Shown: positions 47,377-59,300 of the stretch, one piece after another
How the letters are laid out: the number at the start of each line of letters is the position of its first letter
Position numbering within the stretch: the stretch's first letter is position 1
Assembly (NCBI RefSeq): GCF_910592395.1
Contig: NC_088308.1
Coordinates: 2,604,001 to 2,668,000, forward strand
Length of the DNA stretch: 64,000 nt
Source of the DNA: Lineus longissimus
Taxonomy: Eukaryota; Nemertea; Pilidiophora; Heteronemertea; Lineidae
Direction of reading: 5' to 3'
The notes under the pieces: generated by a model
Told to the model about the DNA's origin: nothing
The model's input: the letters and a program-made list of their open reading frames with translations, nothing else
Databases searched by the model: none
Program-made: the position numbers and the translations under genes

Positions 47377-50100
47377 ACTATCCTCAGCCTTCGCTGTCAG
47401 TGTTTCCTCTTCAATTTTCTTCTGAGATTTGGGCATAAATGATGTCAAATCCACTAAGAATTGTTCTGTTGATGGAGGACATAGGAAAAGGGCATCTTTT
47501 ATAAAAGGACCTATAATAACAAACAAAAAATTACCTTTTTGAAATTATACAGTTGGTTTCAGCAAATTCGTATTGATAATAACAGCACTACAGAATTGTG
47601 TATAACTGCATTTCTATTTCCCGGACCACCATTAGATACAAGCTGTGTACCCCTTAACCAGTTTTGTGTAACCAGGCCCCGATTGTAATGACGTACACAT
47701 TCTGCCAGAGTCCAGCATATCACCTACCCAAGTCAGGACTTCTTTTAGCACATATTGCAGTAATGAATTCCTTCAAGTTTTGTTCTAGTTGTTCATTTGT
47801 CATAGTCAACTAAAAACAAAAATATATCATATCAGAAAAACAGAGAAATCTTTCTGCAAAGAAGCAGTCGACTGAAGATAATTGGTACGGACAATGAAAT
47901 GGAAAGGACAGGAAAAACGACCAGAGATCTAATGCGCCTTGCAGAGCATAAACAACTTTGGTACCACATAGTCAACTATACAAGGTCACCCCAATTGGAA
48001 CATGGCTGCATGACAGATAGATTGATAGATAGATTAATGCTATAAGTGGCTTGGGCACTGGGTCTTATTGCCGGATCACTTACACTCCCAAATGCTACAT
48101 CAACGGTTCCCTCACTTTCTAGAGACGTCTTTTTCACTTCATATCTATGACCATTCCTAAAACGCTCCATCATCTCAGTTACACTTTGGCTAATATTTCC
48201 TGCAAGTAGATTAGTTTCAAGAAGTGTATATCAAGACCAGAAAACTTATACCACAAACTGAAAGATATTCATTATTAAACTATTACATGATTACAGGCAA
48301 GAAATCATTGAAGTCAAACTTAAGTTCTTGAAAAAAAATCCAGAAACATTGAAAATCCTGCCTACAACGACAATAAAGAAAACACACACCAGAAGCTCCA
48401 CGCTAAATAACTCACCATTTTTCTTATTGGGAAACAAATCTTTGATCATTGAGCGTATTTTCATCAGTTCGGGAGCAATGTCAAATGTTGAGATAACATA
48501 ATCAAACTCTTCGCGTAAAACTTCTGCTCGTTCAATCTGAAAATGCATAAAGACTGTCTGTTGAGTATACCCCTACATTTGCTTGTTGTAAATGTTAGTT
48601 CCCTGCCACCTCAGTTCATCACCAATTGGGTTTATTGGCCAATAAGTGACTCGGTCTTTTTATCCAAGTCGGGGATCTTTTGGGGACTTTTGCCTACACT
48701 TTGACAGAATGTGAAATTGGCTTCAAGTTTTTAGATGTTCATTTTCTTGTGCAATGCTATGCGTTATATATGTACATCATGTCAGCTTTATCTATACCAA
48801 CCCTTTTGATTAGGTCCAAGCCACCAGCATAAACAGCACCCATCTTTTCAGCTGCTTCAATATCCCCTGGTTCCTACAACAAATGAAGAGAGATAGATTA
48901 GTGCATGCGGAATCATATCAACATATTTCACAAAATACCACTGTTTCGGAATCAAATTCGCCACAAAATTATCTTACCTTGCAAAACGCCAAAATATTTC
49001 TTGTCTCTCCATGATCCCACGGATGAGGTAGACGCACAAGTTCTTTGAATGGCTTCATGAATTTAGTCTGAAACAGATAAACGCTCAAGGATGAAAAATA
49101 GCACAGTACCGGGTGTAGTACTCGGGGTAGTTTTCCCCGAGGATATTACACTAGTTCCACATTCTGTGACGAGCAAAAAATTTTTAGAAGCAGTGCCGGG
49201 ATTGATTATTCAACAAAGACTTGTATCTAAAGACTGAAGGTTGACACAAAAGGTAGTCAATAATCTGTATTATTTAGTTCCTTTACATAGTGAGGAACAA
49301 GTTACCTTTTTCTTAGTTGAAAAATCTAGTGTCATCTTTGCAACAATCATTCCTTCCATATTATCCAACATAGCTGGCTGAGCATATTCTTTATGCATTT
49401 CAATGGCTTTTAAGGCAGTATACATCGGCTCAGCATAAAGGGCTCGTATCCACACATCATCGACCACCTGTCTCGTATTCACACGGATAATCTTTTTTTC
49501 TTCAACATTGGCATTTCTGAAGTAAAGAGAAGAACAACATTAAAAACATTGGGGTAAGAAAGATGAATCCTCTTTCTACGCATGGGTACTACAGGTACGA
49601 TATCCCTCACATTTCAATTGTCAGCTAATGCTTGAAATACTACATGTAAATACCTGAACACTGTGTTACTGACAACTCACTTCTTTTGATTTGTCCATTT
49701 TGCCTTTTCCTTTGCTTCGTGTGGAGCTTTATTTTTTTGACTGTTCTTTGTCTTCCATCTCACTTGCTGAATAAGAATCTGCCCAGACGGATGTTGTTTC
49801 CATTGGGATGATATCCTGCTTCCAAACCTGGTGACTGAAAAGACATTGCTACGTTACAGTTAACAGCTTTTGCAGTTAAGAAATGTGCCTCCAAAATGCT
49901 CCAATTATGACAATGACGGACATTGCGCTATGATATAGACTCCAGACCATGCCTACTGATGAGAAATCACCGTCACCGACCACCAAAATTAAAGTAAATA
50001 GTAACAAGACACAACCTGACAATCCCAGCCGGGACAAACCGCGATGATGTGATGATGCTGCAAAGAAGTTGCGAAGATAACAAAGACCACCGAGATACAT
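47347..50100 (-). CDS. MRPL1: mitochondrial ribosomal protein L1 (uL1m)
   Basis: Nine exons with consistent phases: 50100-50016, 49834-49681, 49516-49306, 49067-48978, 48873-48802, 48536-48416, 48199-48084, 47809-47728 and 47510-47347. They encode 364 residues. The protein is a component of the large mitochondrial ribosomal subunit (L1 stalk). The first 30 or so residues are Arg/Leu/Ser-rich with no acidic residue, as in a mitochondrial presequence. Family-like blocks follow: VDDVWIRALY, MTLDFSTKKK, FKELVRLPHPW, EKMGAVYAGGLDLIKR, FDYVISTFDIAPELMKIR, MMERFRNGHRYEV and an acidic C-terminal tail, as in the human protein. The donor of exon 5 (AGG|GTTGGT) is weak but the frame requires it. The gene is head-to-head with LAMTOR3 (306 bp between start codons). 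Confidence 0.95.
49113..49151. repeat. GC-rich hairpin in an MRPL1 intron
   Basis: GTGTAGTA-CTCGGGG (49113-49127) pairs with CCCCGAG-GATATTACAC (49135-49151) around a 7-nt loop. The stem has a perfect 7-bp GC-rich core and a small bulge. It lies in the intron between exons 3 and 4. Confidence 0.6.
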
Positions 50101-50406
50101 GAGAACTATGTACCTATACCTACATGCTGTACATCAATGGCAATGCACTATAGGCCTAGCTGGCTTCAGTCCAGAGAGGTCATAACAAATCTCATATTTA
50201 CAGAACAGCCAGACCAATATAATCAGAATCATCTTTTATTCATATGAATGTGTTATCAGTTTACATATTGGTGCTATAAATCATAAAATACAGGCAAAGA
50301 AAAAGGATTTATTGAAGATTTTGCAGAAAAAAATACCCGAAAATATGCTCCGCATGGAGGCTGCCATCTTGAAAATCTTCAGTGGAAGAGGAAAAAAAGT
50401 GACAAC
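50101..50406. promoter_or_regulatory. MRPL1/LAMTOR3 bidirectional promoter
   Basis: The 306 bp between the two divergent start codons contains AAGATGGCAGC on the minus strand (50360-50370), a YY1-type motif. The LAMTOR3 start codon itself lies in CAACATGGCGGAGG. No TATA box is obvious, as is usual for housekeeping bidirectional promoters. Confidence 0.6.
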
Positions 50407-52340
50407 ATGGCGGAGGTGAGACAAAAGTTTCAGGAAATGATCACTTTTTTCGCTTTTACACAACTTGTACACGTCTAAAATGTATTTTAGTTTGGCCAAA
50501 TGTATTCATCAAAGTTGAAGAAGTTATACTTTACTTGTTCAGGCATGTCCATTGTGTCTTGATCCGGAAAACGGAAAATTATAGCCTATGAATGATTAAG
50601 TCTGGCCACTTCCACTTAACAGGGGCAGGGCTGTTGTGACGTTGTGTTGATGGGGCAGAGGAGTGTTTACACGATACACTACATGACTACAATAATATGA
50701 ATATGTACCCTGTGTGTACTAGAGTCACACTCACTGTCACTGACAGCACAGTAGTGACACTGTCCCACGTCTGTGTCTCATGTCTTCAGTTATAAACTTC
50801 ATAAATTTTATTTTATTTTATTCAGGATTTGAAGAAACTGTTCCATCGGCAAATGAAACAGTAAGTATGTCATTAAGTATTATGTTCTTACTCAAATATT
50901 CATGCCTCTGGGTAGGAAAACTTTAACTTCAAACCCACTAGATATGTTAATACTTCTGTCAGATAGACATCATTCTAGCAACCATGACAAAACTTTCTTT
51001 AGAATGCTAATTAGCCTAAGTGGTTTCCTGACTGGACATGGAAGACAACTATCATCGCCACGTGTACCAGTCCCAAGGACGGGACAGCCCAGGAGAAAAA
51101 TAATAGACACTCTAACAGCAGCCTCACTCCTACTTGTTTTGATATATACTTTCAGGATTGATGGTCTTCATGCCATCATAGTAACAGACAGAGAAGGTGT
51201 CCCGGTTGTGAAGGGTAAGTACCACACCTGAATATAGAAAGGTTATTTTAAGGCTGTCTTTGGTAGGTCTGCCCAATGTTTAGATTGATCAAGTACTGTT
51301 GTTCCACAATTACTATAATTCCTACCCTCTTCACTGTTGCGAAGGAAACTTGCATTAAAACGAGATCTGAACTTCGAGATCAAATAGAGTGATCATTTCG
51401 CATCTTTTTTGCGTGTCTTTTATATCCTTACTTGTTCTGTTTCAGTTTCTGATGACAGTGCTCCAGAACTAGCTACGAGGCCATCATTCCTCTCAACCTT
51501 TGGTATCGCTACAGAACAAGCCAGTAAATTAGGACTTTCTCGCAACAAAAATATGATATGCTTTTACACAAATTACCAGGTAAGTTGAATGCAGTAAAAG
51601 GAACCTGTGGTTCAAAAAGCTGTTCGTCAAAAAGAGGGGTTGAATAATTTTGAAATTTCCATATAAGTACATACCTTTTCATTCATGACTATTGAAGACA
51701 GTCTTTGTGGTGACAAGCGAAGATGAATTTCTATTAATAACAGGGAGTCTGCTCCTATGCATCGAATGCTTTGGCTGAAGACAATGGCACATTCTGCAAT
51801 TGTTCAAAGCTTGGCTTGTTCTCACAGTAAATAGCAACTAGGCCAGAAGATGTTACATCTTACTGATAAAGTGAAATCTACAATAGTATAGAGCATCTTT
51901 GACAATTTCTGCTTCTGTCATTTTCAGGTGGTGCATTTGAACAAATTGCCTTTGATTGTGACAATGATTGCAACAAGTGATGCTAATACTGGTAAGGGTC
52001 ATTAATAGTTGTTCATAAGCCAGCTTGTCTTAATCCTGAGTGCAGCCTTAGTACCGGTAGATGTTTAGTGCATTCGATAACTGGTGCCACACTCGGGGAA
52101 AATCCGGATCTCACGCCTTGATGCACAAGCCCTGTAGGGCCTAGTAAATGACATCTCTGCAAATGTTTGAAATTCGTAGCATACATGTATTGGCTGGGCA
52201 TGTTCTGGGTTAGATACATGTACCAATTAAGAACAATATGCATCTCTATAAAATTGTTCTTTGCAGGTCTTATTCTGAGTCTTGAGCAAGAATTGGACGA
52301 TGCTTTACAGGAATTGAAAATGGCTGTCAGCGGATCATAA
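50407..52340 (+). CDS. LAMTOR3: LAMTOR3 (Ragulator subunit, MP1)
   Basis: Six exons: 50407-50415, 50826-50860, 51156-51214, 51446-51579, 51928-51991 and 52267-52340. They encode 124 residues, the same length as the human protein. The product is a roadblock-fold subunit that pairs with LAMTOR2 in the lysosomal Ragulator complex, which anchors Rag GTPases/mTORC1 and scaffolds MEK1-ERK signalling. Recognisable stretches include GLHAIIVTDREGVPVVK, the APELATRPSFLSTFGIATEQ segment, SKLGLSRNK, YQVVHLNKLPLIVTMIA and the final LILSLEQELDDAL helix. The first exon holds only three codons (MAE), and its ATG sits within a YY1-like ATGGCGG motif. All splice borders are GT-AG and in phase. Confidence 0.96.
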
Positions 52341-52392
52341 TCAGTGGAGTCTTTCTGACAAGGACATAAATGACTTTACAATGTGCTTCACT

Positions 52393-52398
52393 ATTAAA
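52393..52398 (+). terminator. candidate LAMTOR3 polyadenylation signal
   Basis: ATTAAA lies 53 nt after the stop codon. No AATAAA was found in the next kilobase on this strand, so this variant signal is a fair candidate. Confidence 0.4.
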
Positions 52399-53591
52399 TG
52401 AGGAGTGTGTGAAGATAATGCTGAGCTGGCACTTATCGTATTGACTAAGTTCCTGTTCAGAGGACAGTATTTGTTAAAGCATTTGAAAAAGTCCACTTTA
52501 TTGCAAACCGCTTGTCTGTACTGTCGAGGAACTTTGGAACAACTGTTCGTGCTGGCAAAGAATTATCTTGGGATACTCTTCCTTTAATGACCTGTTGGGT
52601 GGGTCATGTTTCAAATGTGCAAGGTTCTGCCTATTTTGCTTTGTGTACAAGATAGTGTTAAGTTAATAAGTATCGTTGCAAGCCAGTTGAAAGGTATCAA
52701 TTCAGCCTTTGGCTTTGTAAATCATATAGAATTGTATCAGTGTGTTTGCTGTTACAATCTTAGATATAAAAAAACATATGTACGTGTATATATGATAGAA
52801 AATAATTATTCCCATCAAATTCCCTATCTTCTTGTTTAGCTTTAATTCTTTTTAGGATACTTTTTTCCTCCGGATAAGGGGCCTTAATAACTGCATCGTC
52901 GGTCTCTTGAGTGCATGCATCCTCAGTCAGGATGCCTTCTTTTTGGATAGATTTTGTCCAAAGTTCATTTCAAATAATATCTCAACCATTGACCCCACAA
53001 CCTTCCTGACTAGATCAGGCCATTTCACCTGATACATACCTACTCCCTCAATGAAACGTGCGTAAGGAGAAGTTGTGTTGTAGGCCCTGTTTGCAAGAGG
53101 ATGCCCCACAATAGGTGCCGAACCATATTAATGGCATGCCAGTGAATGCCGAGGACCGGCACAGGTTCTTCGAAACCTCGCTTTGTCCAGTGGTTGGGAA
53201 CGCAATGCAGTCTCCTATCCTCGATGTTTTTCAAGGCATATATTGATGGACTGACATCAGGAAATTAACAAAGAGCGGACTTGTGTTTGAATCCACCAAA
53301 CTCAAACAGCAATACTGTCCACCAGATGTCACAAGCAGTAGTACTATGTAGGGGCCAAATCGCCATTATGTCGGGGGGGGGGAAAACATCAATTGGAACT
53401 GGCCATAGAGTTTAAACTAAGCAACATTCCTTTCGAACCCGAACTCTGTCGATGGCAAAGCTCCTGTGATACATATAAATCGGGCAGTATTTGCCACAAC
53501 CAAAGGTGGGCACCTGTCAGGAAAGTGCTTTAATACATGGCTGGTGCAATGAAATGAATGGACAACACCAATTTAGTCTTTCAATATTATC
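52399..53591. other. intergenic region between convergent genes
   Basis: Sequence between the LAMTOR3 end and the inferred MFSD11 polyadenylation site. Short ORFs show no family resemblance. A run of about 10 G occurs near 53375. Confidence 0.4.
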
Positions 53592-53597
53592 TTTATT
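53592..53597 (-). terminator. candidate MFSD11 polyadenylation signal
   Basis: Minus-strand AATAAA (plus TTTATT). If used, it would give MFSD11 a long 3' UTR that includes the LINE fragment at 54866-55078. Confidence 0.4.
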
Positions 53598-54865
53598 ACT
53601 TTCCTATCTAACCCCTACAAATTTTTGTGAATTTCAGCACCAATTCAAGCCCCAAAGGCCATATGGATGAGAGACTGATAGATATCAGTCAGATAAATAG
53701 GCATGCACAGAAGTAACGTCATATTCAATGTCGATTTAAAATCATATCACATCATCCTGGTATTTTCAATTCATAAAAGCTAGCAAGCGTCAAGTATATA
53801 AAAACTATGTAAAATCCCCATAATTATTTCCCATCTAAAGGAACTATGTAGAAAATAGAATTCACAGACCCGTATGTGCACTATCAATTTTGTCAATAGC
53901 ACCAATTGTTGGATACAAGCAAACCCAACAAGAAAAGAAAACCATGGCAAAGAATTAAAAACTCAAATCAAGAGACTATTGATACCCAAGTGCACACAAT
54001 GCGATGTGCCTCTCAATTCTGAAGGCTGAAAGCATGCCACGAATACCTGCTTCGCGTCTACTATTTGCAAATACTCAAAGCAACTAAGTTCTACATGCAT
54101 AACAGATCTACATTGTACATCATAGAAAGATAATACTGACAACCTTCAATATGAAATAAAAGAACAAGGCACCATTTCAAAAACACTAACAGATTATGCA
54201 TCATCATATAACTTTGGGATTTGTGTCTTGTATGGCTTTTTATAATTTCTGTAATCTCCAGTCCACACTTCTTAAATGCAAGGACCTTTAAAGGGGATCA
54301 CTAAAGCTGGCAACATTGCATTCGGCACCACGCTTAAAGTTAAAATTAAAATGGCAGATATATGACACTTGTCTGATCATGAAAGTTAGAGCACAATTTT
54401 GCAATGATTAGACCGACGAATGCAAAAGGAGAAGGGACATAAAAAGAGGGAAATTTCTCACTCGACTACATTCACATACATATACTAGTAGAGTACCACA
54501 GTGTGATTGGTCTTCCCAATCATATACAAACAACACTGTTCACTGACAGTCTGCGCTTGGAGTAATTGATCTTCTGATCTGAGCATCGACTTTTGGTGAA
54601 TGCCGTCATCTGTGAATGGATATGAGACTAATCACAATCGCAAACTTTATCCACCTACTTTTCAACAGTTATGATTGCTACATGTACATTGCAGGTCAGG
54701 AACTGTCGCAAATTTTAAGTAGCTGCACATGACTTATTACATAAGGTTGTGTTGCCACCACTCCTTAACAGATATTACAGTATTTGAAAATGAAAATGAA
54801 TGAAAATGATTAGTATTTAAAGTGCCAGATTCCACAGAATTGTGATCAGTGACACTGTACAGAAA

Positions 54866-55078
54866 TTATGTTTGTCTATTGTAGCGAGCAAAGAGGAAGG
54901 TTTTGAGATGGCGAGCAAAAACAGATGTGCTCTCGACCTTCCTGATATTGGCAGGAAGTTGATTCCACAGGGTTGGAGCAGCACATTGAAAAGCTCTGCC
55001 ACCATAGGACAATACCCCTCCCCTTTGCTCAACCAACAACAGACCATTATTTGCATCTATGGAACCCAAATCTTGCAC
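54866..55078 (-). pseudogene. C-terminal fragment of a non-LTR retrotransposon ORF2
   Basis: The 70-codon frame contains LSYGGRAFQCAAPTLWNQLP followed by a helix with FARHLKTFLF. This is the familiar C-terminal tail found after the reverse transcriptase domain in many animal LINEs (CR1/L2/jockey-like). No reverse transcriptase core is visible next to it, so it is a short, probably 5'-truncated relic. It lies in the likely 3' UTR of MFSD11, same strand. The 234-codon frame on the opposite strand (54842-55546) is antisense to it and not credible. Confidence 0.7.
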
Positions 55079-56372
55079 AAAAACCCTTATTCAAACACTG
55101 AAGCAATTCAGTCATCTCACACTTTCAATTTAGAATACATAGACATGCGGAATGGGTCCCTGACAAGTACCGGTTATAGTTTGAGGCAGTCCAAATATGA
55201 GAATAAAGAGGTAACCCCCTTATTCATATCCAAAAGACAGAAATACATCAGATTTGCCCAACTCATTTATGACTGTGAATATCACCTTTTGTTAGTCACG
55301 GGACAATGTGACCTGTGGACAGCACTTACACTACAAGACGGCAAACTTATAAAATGTTTGTATCCTATTTGCTGCCTTGTGGCCGGAAATATCACAGTTA
55401 TTGACAAAGAAATTCAAGATAAAAATTCTTGGCACCAAACCCAACCCAATGGCTCTATTACAGGAGAAAGCACCAACCAAGCAAATAGAGGGATGATTCC
55501 TTTTTTTATATTCTGTGTCTTCATTTTCCATTCACCTCTTCACTAGCTGAAAATAAAAACATAGATGTAATCAAATATCAAATCATGACATGTTAGTCTG
55601 TTTTAAACGATCAAAGAAAGGCCCCTAAACTGTAAATTGTTTTATTTCCTAATTAAATTACTCACAAACACAAGGAAATTAAAAGCAACAAAACATTCTC
55701 GTCATACAATCAGTTTTGGGAATAATCCGGTGTGCTAAAATTCAAAAATACAATGTAATACTGATCAAAAATTTCTGCCAAAGCAAACTCTATTCATTAT
55801 GCTATTCAGCACCAATGACACCAATAAAACCAAAACCACCCTGGAAGTACCATGACCATTTATTTCAAATCAAACAAAGTCCATATCATATCACATCCAA
55901 ACAGAAGAAAACTGCTTCTCATAAATGCTGATAATACATGTATGTCTATCCATGTGCGGAAGAAAATGTGCATTCTTGCAGCCCCAAATGCCTAAAAAAC
56001 CACTGCCACCCAGGCAATACCTCTGCACCAGCAGAGGCTGCCTTTTATTTTTACTTACAAACAGAAAAGGTACCAAAAGACTCTTTAGGAACAAGGGCAA
56101 CTCCCTCCGCAGATCTAGAATGAACAGTTCTACCTTCACATTGAAACCAAAACACAATAATGCCATACATTAGAACATGAAACTCTACAATTCCAGGCTA
56201 GGATAGGCAAGAAGAATCAAGTGAAGGAAGCATAAATCACGACTGGCACTGTAATATTCTTCAGTAACGACAGTAGAGGACATGCATAATGATTTCATCA
56301 CAGAATCAAGCCTAACTAAACTTTGCAAATGAGCTTCAAGTAAAATCCAACCTCTGGCAATTAACATCTCTC

Positions 56373-59300
56373 TCACCTCTTTTCTTCCGATTCCAAGTTA
56401 CTATAGCCAGCGCGAGGATGTATATTCTTCCACTCAACGGGTATGAATGTCGCGATAGCCAAAACGCTAGTGATGACTAATATAAGGAGCTGCCATTGTA
56501 GGGAGATGTGGTTACTATAGAAAAATCCTGCCGCTGCCGTCAGGGACTGGAAAAGGAAAAGATTTCATCAAATTTAAGTACAAGGTATTTGTAATTCAGT
56601 GACAATTTGCAACTTTCCTCAAGCAACAAAAATGTGGGAAGCCCTGTACAAATGGATAACGTAACGCACTTCCACCCATCTTTTGCCCAGAAACCATCCA
56701 TTCAAGGACCCAGTGACACTATTTTATTAGTCACTTACAACCTATAGCGTGAGCCTGACATATACGCAGATCCAGGAAGGCCTGCCACAAAATGAAAAAA
56801 AGTGAAATGTCTACTTACTTGTACAAATCTGAATAAAGCAAAGGCTTGTGAACTTTCTTCTCGGTAAATATCTCCCAAGATCGAAAACAGCTGCAACAGA
56901 AACAAAATTTGTAAAGAAGCATAATAGTAACTGCCTGTGCAACAGTTTTCATATGGATTCTCATGATAACCACTGTCCGTGGTGTTATAATACTCAAGAG
57001 ACCTTTGCGCCGAGGTGTTAATTGGGTTAATTGGAGACGCAGTCAACAGATTACGGCAATTAGGCCCTTTGGTCGGGTTAGAGGGGTGAATTTGGCCATT
57101 GGGACCGCCTAATTCACTGGTCGTGGTCTGGGTACCGAGCTGGTCGTGTTACCGGGGGCCTTGTAATGGTAATTAGAGAGTAAACCATTCGGGACCGGCG
57201 ATTCTTGGTCCTCATAGCGGGGTGGTCGCTGACTGGGGTTCCACTGTATTGTGATATCGGGTAGCTGACTTAGTCAAGGAAAGTTGTCAAGTGTACAAAG
57301 TATACTCATAGCCTCTTTTTATAATACTGCAATATCTTTTCTTGAAGTGTACAAAATAATACACAGTTTATTCACAACTAAAGTCTGGATAGCAGGAGAC
57401 ATTGGACTAACCTGTGTATTGAAACAGCTGTCCCCAAAACCTAGTAAGAAGGCAGAGATAACTGCAACTCCAACACTGTAACGATAAGAGAGGGATGTAT
57501 CCCAAAAAAGCCCTACTTCAAGAAAAAATTCTCAAAAATTGTTGGTTCACCAAGTGAATGGTCTAGTGGTATGTGTGTGGGGGGAGGGACACCCTCACGA
57601 TCTAAACAGAGTGGGTTCAACACCTAACACTACAGGCCAACAGGACAAAAACTATGGTTGTCCCATGTAGAGGTACCTCAACTAAGTGAGAAATGAGTTG
57701 CTTTGCTCCTCTCTGGATGAAGAAGAAGTCATTTTGACAACAATGAATCCAAGATTACAGTATCCAAAGAAAAAGCTAACTTACTTTGACTGAATGTGTG
57801 CAAAATCTGTTGTATTTCCAAAAGGTGAACTGTCAGGAAGATTTAGGAAAATGAGAAAGTATGCACCTATGTTGGCAATAAAGCCGAGTAAGATGATAGG
57901 ATCCCTTCCATATTTTTGGGTACGCTTCCCAAATATACTGAAGATCAACCCACCTGGAGAAGAAAATGTTTTGAATGAAAGTAGAAAATCTCAAACGTAA
58001 ATTTTCATCAGATTTTGAGATATTCCAAGCCATTGTTACCAAGATCAACACAGCATCATGCAAAACGTCATCTCTCAGCAGTGCAGGAATTGTCATGGTC
58101 ATTTCATGGTTTAGGTGTCGGAACTCTATTTAACCGAAGACCTTGTGACTTCCGACAAGGAACTCGCTTGTGACCTTGGGTAACTAATTCATGTTCCTCG
58201 ATGTGCCCAATTTGAGTAACAACAATGAGCTGTACATCGATGAAGTGTTGCACTCAAGTGAAGGAATACATTGTGATATTGAAGCAGAGGTGCAGATCTT
58301 ATCTTACCAACTATTTCACCAACTCCAATAAAAATGCCACAGAATCCTATGTAGCTTTTGGCATTATCCCCAAGTTGGAGAGTGTGCCCAACACAGGTCC
58401 CATACACACCACTGAAGAACGTCAGGTGAAGCCCTGTAATGAATAAATGACAACAATCTTCATATTTTCAGCTGACGTTTCACATCTTTTTGTATTATAG
58501 GCAACACCGCCGCTGTCACTACCAAGTGCTGCAGCGACTCAACGAAGGCTTTTTCCTCTACTGCGTTTTATTATGAAACGGCTGTTCTTGCTCTGCTCTT
58601 GCATGTCCAATTACCATGCGGCCAAAAGACCAGGGACCAAAAACGGGCAAGGCCAACGCGACCAAGGCCTATATGCCGATGGTCGCTACCATTATTAAGC
58701 AATAGGGGTGAAAGCAAGGGTGGTATGTGACAGCCGCTATCCAATGCAACCGTTCCTTGATGTTCAAAGCTTCAAGCTTTCTGCTTCAGTTAAGCGGAGA
58801 GGCAAAACTAAAGGAACTTTGATGGACATATACAGACACTTACCAGTGAATCCAAAGGTGAAAGTTAGCAGAAGCATCTGTTTGGTACCAAGCAAACTCA
58901 AGGAACTTTCTGAAATGGAATGGTTCTTTGAAAATTCACCAAAACTAGTCTGTGCACTGACTCAGAATACCAAAGAATGTAATGCAATATTGAGGGACAG
59001 CGTCTTCACATTTAAGCACTAAACAAATGTTCATTACAGGTGTACACCTAACATGGACAGTTCAACGATCAAACGCTACTTACTAAAAGCCTGCCAAGGC
59101 CCACTGCTGTCGTCTTCTTCAATAGGAGCTGGGTCGCCTGTTTTTTCAGCACAGAGCGGTTCCCGACTATCTCTGAAATCAATTGAGAAAATAGAAAACA
59201 TGAAATCTAGGTCCACCACTCATTCCCATTCGATTCATCACAAATAATTTAACAGTGTCCAGTCCTGCAAGACAGCAGATTTTTTAGGTATCTTGTCTAG

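Noticed and set aside
54842-55546. 234-codon plus-strand ORF, the longest outside pol and gag
   Set aside because: It runs antisense through a LINE C-terminal fragment and across the MFSD11 downstream exon acceptor; its composition is not protein-like and no family is recognisable.
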